Position numbers and translations under genes: made by a program. The notes beneath the pieces are model-generated. The model searched no databases. It worked only from the letters and a program-made list of their open reading frames with translations, and was not told the origin of the DNA. Of a stretch of 36,444 bases of DNA, positions 31,624 through 36,444 are shown piece by piece; the first letter of the stretch is position 1; each line of letters starts with the position of its first letter. Location: contig NZ_BBZJ01000043.1 in the NCBI RefSeq assembly GCF_001417775.1, positions 1 through 36,444 on the forward strand, read 5' to 3'. Source of the stretch: Streptomyces sp. TP-A0356 (GTDB lineage Bacteria; Actinomycetota; Actinomycetes; Streptomycetales; Streptomycetaceae).

Positions 31624-32634
31624 ATGCGCATCGGACTCATCGGAGCAGGCCGTATCGGGACATTCCACGCGGCCACGCTCAGCCGCCACCGGGAGGTCGG
31701 CTCGCTCATCGTCACCGACGTCGACACGGCCCGGGCCCATGGGCTCGCGGACCGTCTGGGCGCGACCGCGGCGCCCGGCGTGGACGAGATCTTCACCTGG
31801 GGCGTGGACGCCATGGTCATCACGGCGGCGACCGCGGCCCATGCCGAGCTGATCGGCCGGGCGGCGCGCTCCGGGCTCCCGGTGTTCTGCGAGAAGCCCA
31901 TCGCGATCGACCTGCCAGGCACGCTGGCCGCGCTCGCCGAGGTCGACGCCGCCGGGACGGTGCTGCAGATGGGCTTCCAGCGCCGCTTCGACGCGGGCTA
32001 CACGACCGCGCGGGAGGCCGTGCGCTCGGGCAGGCTCGGGCGGCTGCACACGGTCCGTGCGACGACCGCGGACCAGGCGCCGCCGCCCGCCGCGTACCTT
32101 CCGGTCTCGGGCGGCATCTACCGCGACTGTCTCGTCCACGACTTCGACGCCCTGCGCTGGGTGACCGGCCGCGAGGCCGTCGAGGTGTACGCGACCGGGT
32201 CCGACGCCGGCGGCGCGATGTACCGCGAGGCGAACGACGTCGACACGGCGGCGGTCGTGCTCACGCTGGAGGACGGGACGCTGGCCACGGCGACCGCGAC
32301 CCGCACCAACGGCGCCGGCTACGACGTCCGTATGGAGCTGGCCGGCGAACTGGACACGATCGCGGTCGGCCTGGACGACCGTACGCCGATCACGTCCAGC
32401 GAGCCCGCCGGGCCGCCGCCCGCCGGAAAGCCGTGGACGGGCTTCCTGGAGCGCTTCGCTCCCGCGTACCAGGCCGAGATCGCCGCCTTCGTCGAGGTGG
32501 TGCGGGGTGAGCGCGCCAACCCGTGCGACGGCCGCGAGGCCCTCCAGGCGCTGCGTCTCGCGGAGGCCTGCGAGCTGTCCCGCCACGAGCGCCGTCCGGT
32601 GCACCTCGGCGAGATCGCGGGCGCCCGCGACTGA
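31624..32634 (+). CDS. Gfo/Idh/MocA family oxidoreductase, inositol 2-dehydrogenase-like
   Basis: 336 residues from the ATG at 31624; earlier in-frame starts fall in the promoter. The Rossmann NAD site is MRIGLIGAGRIGTFHAATL. The family EKP motif is GLPVFCEKPIAIDLPGTLA, with its catalytic Lys. The GGIYRDCLVHDFDALRW segment supplies the Asp and His (D-x-x-x-H) found in inositol 2-dehydrogenase (IolG). MGFQRRFDAGY and the final SRHERRPV are also typical. The likely reaction is NAD-dependent oxidation of inositol or a related cyclic polyol or sugar. It diverges from the GntR gene across a palindromic operator candidate. Confidence 0.92.
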   Translation: MRIGLIGAGRIGTFHAATLSRHREVGSLIVTDVDTARAHGLADRLGATAAPGVDEIFTWGVDAMVITAATAAHAELIGRAARSGLPVFCEKPIAIDLPGTLAALAEVDAAGTVLQMGFQRRFDAGYTTAREAVRSGRLGRLHTVRATTADQAPPPAAYLPVSGGIYRDCLVHDFDALRWVTGREAVEVYATGSDAGGAMYREANDVDTAAVVLTLEDGTLATATATRTNGAGYDVRMELAGELDTIAVGLDDRTPITSSEPAGPPPAGKPWTGFLERFAPAYQAEIAAFVEVVRGERANPCDGREALQALRLAEACELSRHERRPVHLGEIAGARD

Positions 32635-32768
32635 CCCGGCACGGGCGCGGCGGGGCGCCGCCGGGGCGCCGGTATGCCCGCCGCCAGCGCATCCGTCGGC
32701 TCCGCACGCGCGGCGTGAGCGTCTCCGTCGGCCGGGGTCCGGGCGGGCCGCCGGAGTCGGCTCCGCGG

Positions 32769-33440
32769 TCAGCGTCCGTCCTCCTCCAGAAGTCCCGCGT
32801 CGTACGTCAACAGGGCGATCTGCACGCGGTTGTTGAGCCCGAGCTTGGCGAGGATGCGGGAGACGTGGGTCTTGACCGTGGCGACGCTCATGAAGAGCGC
32901 GGCGGCGATCTCCGCGTTGGAGGCGCCCCGGCCGACGGCGACGGCGACCTCGCGTTCGCGGTCGTTGAGAGCGGTGATCCGGTCGCGGGCGGTGGCGCGC
33001 CGGGTGTCGGGCCCGCCCCCGACGGCGTGCGCCATCAACTGACGGGTGACGGCGGGCGACAGGACCGGGTCGCCGGCCGCGACGCGCCGCACCGCGTCCA
33101 GGATCTCGGCGGGCGGGGTGTCCTTGAGCACGAACCCGGCGGCGCCCGCGCGCAGCGCCCGCAGCACCTGCTCGTCGGCGTGGAAGGTGGTGAGGACCAC
33201 GACCTGGGGCGCGTCCGGACGGCGGCGCAGCAGCTCGGTCGCGGCGAGCCCGTCGACGGTCGGCATCCGGATGTCCATGAGGACGACGTCCGGCCGGGTG
33301 CGGTCGACGAGCGGCTCGACCTCGCTGCCGTCGGCGGCCTCGCCGACGATCTCGATGTCGTCGGCACCGCCCATCATGAGGGAGAGCCCGGCGCGCACGA
33401 GGGGGTCGTCGTCGACGAGCAGCAGTCGGATCGCGGTCAT
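32769..33440 (-). CDS. NarL/LuxR family response regulator
   Basis: 223 residues from the ATG at 33440. The receiver domain has the acidic pair in LLLVDDDPLVRAGL, phospho-acceptor Asp56 in VVLMDIRMPTVDG, VVVLTTFHADEQVLRAL, and Lys in FVLKDTPP. The output domain is a LuxR helix-turn-helix: ITALNDREREVAVAVGRG, ASNAEIAAALFMSVATVK and THVSRILAKLGLNNRVQIAL. The frame is open upstream but into a repeat array; the chosen start has a weak GGTAGG. Its partner is the histidine kinase gene 459 bases upstream, an unusually large gap for such pairs. Confidence 0.93.
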   Translation of the reverse strand: MTAIRLLLVDDDPLVRAGLSLMMGGADDIEIVGEAADGSEVEPLVDRTRPDVVLMDIRMPTVDGLAATELLRRRPDAPQVVVLTTFHADEQVLRALRAGAAGFVLKDTPPAEILDAVRRVAAGDPVLSPAVTRQLMAHAVGGGPDTRRATARDRITALNDREREVAVAVGRGASNAEIAAALFMSVATVKTHVSRILAKLGLNNRVQIALLTYDAGLLEEDGR

Positions 33441-33899
33441 GGCCCTACCGTAGTGATCCATCCCCGGGGCCCGGACCGGGGGACGGGACGCCGGTGGTGC
33501 CAGTTGGGGCGAGGTGGGGTGAGGTGGGGTGAGCGGCTCACCAGCGCGGCCCGGAGCGGACCCGCCAGCCGGGCGCCGGGGCATCGGCTCACCAGCGCGG
33601 CCCGGAGCCCACCCGCCAGCCGGGCGCCGGGCGATCGGCTCACCAGCACGGCCCGGAGCCCACCCGCCAGCCGGGCACCGGGCGATCGGCTCACCAACAC
33701 GGCCCGGAGCCGACCCGGCCGCCGGCCGCCGGGCGCCGGGTGATCGGGACGGTCGTGCCGGGCACCGGCTCCGACGGGCCGGGGTCGGCGCGCGAGCACG
33801 GTCCCGCCGACGCCGACGCCGACGGCCTTGTGCCGGGCAGGGAGGAGACGTAGGCGCGCGCCGTGGTCGGCCTGAGCCAACGGGCCCGGCCGTCTACGG
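33441..33899. other. Spacer between kinase and response regulator genes, mostly repeats
   Basis: 459 bases separate the kinase stop from the regulator start. Most of it is the 51-bp repeat array plus a doubled GAGGTGGGGT at 33511-33530. Both strands have open frames through the array because 51 is a multiple of three, but they have no family character. The regulator may therefore depend on a promoter of its own. Confidence 0.6.
33534..33737. repeat. Four tandem 51-bp repeats
   Basis: Copies begin with CGGCTCACCA at 33534, 33585, 33636 and 33687, exactly 51 bp apart, and contain GGCCCGGAGC and CCGCCAGCCGGGC. Copies two and three are nearly identical; the last decays at its right end and a partial fifth copy may follow. 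There are no unique spacers, so this is not a CRISPR array. Confidence 0.96.
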
Positions 33900-35441
33900 T
33901 CACTCAGGCCACGGGAGCCAGGCGTGCACTCGGAAGCCGCCGTCCGCCGCGGTGCCGTGGTCGAGGCTGCCGCCGGCCAGACTCGCGCGTTCGGTGAGCC
34001 CGATCAGGCCCTGGCCCGAGCCCGGGACGTGCGGGACCTCGCCGGGTGGCGCCGGGTTGCGCACGGTCACGGTGAGGCCCTCGCCGGGCGCGCCGGCGAC
34101 CGTCACCGTGACCTCGGCCCCGGGTGCGTGCTTTCGGGCGTTCGTCAGCGCCTCCTGCGCGATGCGGTAGGCGGTGCGACCCACGGAGGCGGGCACGGAC
34201 CCGGGGTCGGCGACCCGGTGGTCCAGGACCACCTTCATCCCGGCCTCGCGGGACTCGGCGACCAGGGCGTCGATCGCGGCCAGCGTCGGCTGGGGTCGGC
34301 CCGTCTCGTCGGAGTCCCCCGTCCGCAGCACGCCGATGATCTCCCGCAGGTCCTGCAGGGCCTCGTGTGCGCTCTCCCGGATCACTCCGGCCGCCCGCGC
34401 GATCTCCTCCCGGGGCGCGTCCGGGCGGAACTCCAGCGCGCCCGCGTGCACGCTCAGCAGGGTCAGGCGGTGCGCCAGGACGTCGTGCATCTCCCGTGCG
34501 ATCGCCTCCCGTGCCAGCCGCTGGGCCTGTTCGGCCCGCAGCGCGGCCTCCGTCTCGGCCCTCCGCGCCCGATCCCGCAGGCTCAGCATCAGCTGCCGCT
34601 TGGACCGTACGAACAGGCCCCAGCCGACGATCGCCGCCGTGACCAGCGCGGTGACGAAGACGGCGGCGAGGAAGGGCAGGTCCGGGTCCGGGCGCAGCCA
34701 GAAGAACAGGGGGATGAGCGCGAACTGGATACCGCTGACCCATGCGGCGTACTTGAAGGGGCGGTGCACGGCGACGGTGAAGAGGGCGATCATGCCCGCG
34801 CCGCCCGAGGTGGTCGACACCAGGCCGACGGGGATCATCGCCAGCGCGAGCCCGAGCGGCCAGCGGCGGCGCAGCCAGACCGCCGCGCAGCTCAGCCCGG
34901 CGAGCGACAGGTCGGCGACGACGAGAGCGGGTGGCGTGTGGGCGTCCTGCCGCAGCGAGTGCCCGGTGGCGAACGCGATGACCACGGCCAGCAGGAAGCA
35001 TCCGAAGTCGACGACCCAGTCGCGCAGGGTGCGCCGGGGCCGCCGACGGGGCCCGGCCGCCTCGGGGTCCAGCTCCGCGATCACTGCGGAGGGCAGATGC
35101 CATCGCCGCCGGGGCAGCCCGTACGCCGACGCGCCGGACGTACCTCCCGGGGTCCCGGGCGCGGTGGTGCGGGCCGGCGGCAGCAAGGGAGGGGCGGACG
35201 GGGGCTGGAGCGGAGTCTGCATGGCGGGGACCGAAGGGGACGAGGGTCGGGAGGAGGGCGGGAGGAGGCGCACCGGTGTGTCGTGGCCGGACGCGGGTCC
35301 GGGTGGGGACGGCGCCGGTTCGGGTCCGCGCGACCACCGGCCCGTGCGGATCGGGCGCAGGCGGGACCTGCGGCCCTCCGCGACCGTCTCGGGCCGCAGT
35401 GCCGTTCGTCCTGCCGGGCGCACCGGCTCGTCTCCGCTCAC
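33900..35441 (-). CDS. HisKA_3 family sensor histidine kinase
   Basis: 513 residues from the GTG at 35441; a TTG three codons earlier is also possible. TAGATT, a good -10 box, lies eight bases upstream and there is no ribosome binding site, so the mRNA may be leaderless. Residues 1-130 are Pro/Arg/Ser-rich and disordered-looking. About five membrane helices follow (DFGCFLLAVVIAFATGHSL, MIALFTVAVHRPFKYAAW, FLAAVFVTALVTAAIVGWG). The H-box is AREAIAREMHDVLAHRLTLL with His near residue 317. The ATPase domain has the N-box YRIAQEALTNARKHAPGAEV and G-box GSGQGLIGLTERASLAGG. The long N-terminal tail is unusual. The signal is unknown; it should phosphorylate the response regulator downstream. Confidence 0.9.
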   Translation of the reverse strand: MSGDEPVRPAGRTALRPETVAEGRRSRLRPIRTGRWSRGPEPAPSPPGPASGHDTPVRLLPPSSRPSSPSVPAMQTPLQPPSAPPLLPPARTTAPGTPGGTSGASAYGLPRRRWHLPSAVIAELDPEAAGPRRRPRRTLRDWVVDFGCFLLAVVIAFATGHSLRQDAHTPPALVVADLSLAGLSCAAVWLRRRWPLGLALAMIPVGLVSTTSGGAGMIALFTVAVHRPFKYAAWVSGIQFALIPLFFWLRPDPDLPFLAAVFVTALVTAAIVGWGLFVRSKRQLMLSLRDRARRAETEAALRAEQAQRLAREAIAREMHDVLAHRLTLLSVHAGALEFRPDAPREEIARAAGVIRESAHEALQDLREIIGVLRTGDSDETGRPQPTLAAIDALVAESREAGMKVVLDHRVADPGSVPASVGRTAYRIAQEALTNARKHAPGAEVTVTVAGAPGEGLTVTVRNPAPPGEVPHVPGSGQGLIGLTERASLAGGSLDHGTAADGGFRVHAWLPWPE

Positions 35442-35463
35442 GGTCGACAAATCTACGCAGGAG

Positions 35464-35702
35464 AGCTACCGGGCACCTCCCCCGCGGCCGTGATCCGCGA
35501 CCAAAGTCGCAACGCCGCAGACTTTCGGCGCCGGCCCGCGGGGCGGGACTTCCGCGCGGCGGGTCCACGACACCCAACTGGCCAGCGTGGTCTCGTCTAT
35601 CCCCAGATCCTTCGCGACCTCGGCGATCGTCTTGCCGGTCGCGGTGGCGATCCGTACGGCCCCCTCACGGAACTCCGCACCGAACTTCCTTCGCGTCTGC
35701 CA
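35464..35702 (-). pseudogene. IS3 family OrfA transposase remnant
   Basis: The frame reads WQTRRKFGAEFREGAVRIAT, then ATGKTIAEVAKDLGIDETTL and ASWVSWTRRAE: the helix-turn-helix of IS3-type OrfA proteins. The expected start is out of frame (an ATG at 35702 reads a different phase), and after TRRAE the sequence becomes unrelated Pro/Gly/Arg residues up to a TAG at 35464. No OrfB or inverted repeats remain. It lies immediately upstream of the kinase gene, so the kinase promoter is in or next to IS-derived DNA. Confidence 0.75.
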
Positions 35703-35887
35703 TGACTCCCAACTTCCCCTGCAGTCACGGTCTCCACGCTACGAGGGGAGGGACACTGACAGTTCAGCCTGCTACGGCGCAGAAGGGCTGCAGCGACGCG
35801 AATGTGCAGGCGCCATGAAGTCCTACCGTGCCAAGTGAACTTCCCGATAACTCATCGGACCTGACGGGGAATTTTCCGGAGTGGTCG
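35703..35887. other. Short spacer between IS3 remnant and RNase promoter
   Basis: No gene is seen. It contains GGGGAATTTTCCGG near 35860-35875, a short AT-centred palindrome (GGAATTTTCC), which may be a regulator site for the RNase gene. Confidence 0.4.
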
Positions 35888-35918
35888 TTGACATGACAAT
35901 CTCTACGCGCGTCATCAT
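35888..35918 (+). promoter_or_regulatory. Promoter of the secreted RNase gene
   Basis: TTGACA (35888-35893) is a perfect -35 box. CATCAT (35913-35918) lies 19 bases on as a possible -10 box, placing the start point at or near the ATG at 35926, which fits a leaderless mRNA. The spacer holds CTACGCGCGTC, and ATGAC/GTCAT arms flank it, so a regulator may bind between the boxes. Confidence 0.5.
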
Positions 35919-35925
35919 GAGCGGC

Positions 35926-36321
35926 ATGAGATTCCCCCCACGCGCAACACGCATCGGCGCAGCCGCCGCTCTCCTGTCCGCCCTCCTCGTGGGCGGCACC
36001 GTCACCGCCACCACGGCGGACGCCGCAGCCAACTCCGTCGGCAGCATCTGCTACAGCGCCCTCCCCTCCCAGGCCTACGACACCCTGGACCTGATCGCCC
36101 AGGGCGGGCCGTACCCGTACCGGCAGGACGGCACTGTCTTCACCAACCGCGAAGGCGTCCTGCCCAGCCAGCCGTCCGGCTACTATCACGAATACACGGT
36201 CAAGACGCCCGGCTCCTCCACACGCGGCGCCCGCCGCATCGTCACCGGTGAGGAGACCCAGGAGGACTACTACACCTCCGACCACTACGCCACGTTCGAT
36301 CTCATCGACTTCGGCTGCTGA
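35926..36321 (+). CDS. Secreted guanyl-specific ribonuclease (RNase Sa/barnase family)
   Basis: 131 residues; an ATG three codons earlier is an alternative start. Residues 1-35 are a signal peptide (MRFPPRATRIGAAAALLSAL, then VTATTADAAA), leaving a mature enzyme of about 96 residues, the length of Streptomyces RNase Sa. The sequence is close to that enzyme: ICYSALPSQAYDTLDLIA, GPYPYRQDGTVFTNRE, SGYYHEYTVKTPGSSTRGAR and EDYYTSDHYATFDLIDFGC. Catalytic residues by family are Glu89 (YYHEY), Arg104 (GARRIV) and His120 (SDHYATF). Cys42 and Cys131 form the conserved disulfide. It cuts RNA after G. No barstar-like inhibitor gene is visible within the window. Confidence 0.96.
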   Translation: MRFPPRATRIGAAAALLSALLVGGTVTATTADAAANSVGSICYSALPSQAYDTLDLIAQGGPYPYRQDGTVFTNREGVLPSQPSGYYHEYTVKTPGSSTRGARRIVTGEETQEDYYTSDHYATFDLIDFGC

Positions 36322-36343
36322 GGCCTGACAGCCCGTCAGCATG

Positions 36344-36386
36344 GGGGCTGGAGGCCTGTTCCGCGCTCAGCCTGGCCTCCAGCTCC
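36344..36386 (+). terminator. Terminator after the RNase gene
   Basis: GCTGGAGGCC (36347-36356) and GGCCTCCAGC (36374-36383) are perfect 10-bp arms around a 17-base loop; outer G:T and G:C pairs extend the stem. It starts about 25 bases after the RNase stop. Confidence 0.75.
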
Positions 36387-36444
36387 GGATCATCAGCCGC
36401 ATGAACCACGGAAAGACGGTTCGTGCACATTCCCGGCCCGCTGA

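Noticed and set aside
33529..34170. Plus-strand open frame through the 51-bp repeats
   Set aside because: It stays open only because 51 is a multiple of three and runs into the antisense of the kinase gene.
36302..36444. Minus-strand partial frame entering from the right edge
   Set aside because: It overlaps both the RNase 3' end and its terminator, has only 47 codons and shows no recognisable family; it could be real only if continued beyond the window.

Overview
The window looks like a piece of a Streptomyces chromosome or that of a close relative. It is very GC-rich with strong third-position G/C bias, uses many GTG starts and ATGA/GTGA gene overlaps, and encodes Streptomyces-type families: a secreted RNase of the Sa type, a SNF2/SWIM pair and HisKA_3 two-component genes. 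The density of gene fragments and IS remnants suggests a less conserved region such as a chromosome arm; that placement is inference.

Layout. (1) 1-4.5 kb: a secreted alkaline-phosphatase-superfamily hydrolase with a strong terminator, a GNAT acetyltransferase, a secreted trypsin-like protease and long gene-poor spacers. (2) 4.5-7.5 kb: debris of IS30- and IS1634-type transposases running into the 3' end of a translationally coupled flavohemoprotein/PNPOx-like pair. (3) 8.4-10.4 kb: an ABC exporter. (4) 10.4-11 kb: two gene fragments, one a diaminopimelate decarboxylase N-terminal piece. (5) 11-20.5 kb: an ion-homeostasis block on the minus strand. It holds a KimA-like K+ permease, then a 27-codon membrane ORF, kdpF, kdpA, kdpB, kdpC and a terminator. 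Next to it lie a two-TM protein, a DUF4118 (KdpD-like) gene and a CPA1 Na+/H+ antiporter, the last two both missing their 5' ends and fused head to head, then a decayed second kdpB. (6) 20.5-25.8 kb: a SNF2 helicase coupled to a SWIM zinc-finger protein with a 15-bp repeat expansion. (7) 25.8-32.6 kb: a carbohydrate locus with ROK kinase plus membrane protein, an FrcABC-like ABC importer (three genes joined by ATGA overlaps), a GntR regulator and a divergent inositol-dehydrogenase-like oxidoreductase. (8) 32.7-35.5 kb: a NarL-type response regulator and a HisKA_3 kinase separated by a 51-bp tandem repeat array, with an IS3 orfA remnant directly upstream of the kinase. (9) 35.9-36.3 kb: a secreted guanyl-specific RNase with its own promoter and terminator.

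How the parts fit. The K+ block joins two energetically different uptake systems (proton-coupled KimA-like and ATP-driven Kdp). Upstream of both are repeats sharing a CGTCAA core, which hints at common control. The sugar locus is a self-contained sense/import/phosphorylate/oxidise unit with a palindromic operator candidate between the regulator and the dehydrogenase. I see no CRISPR array, tRNA, rRNA, intact transposon or clearly new defence system. The most unusual material is rearrangement scars, repeat expansions and the small ORF at the head of the kdp operon.
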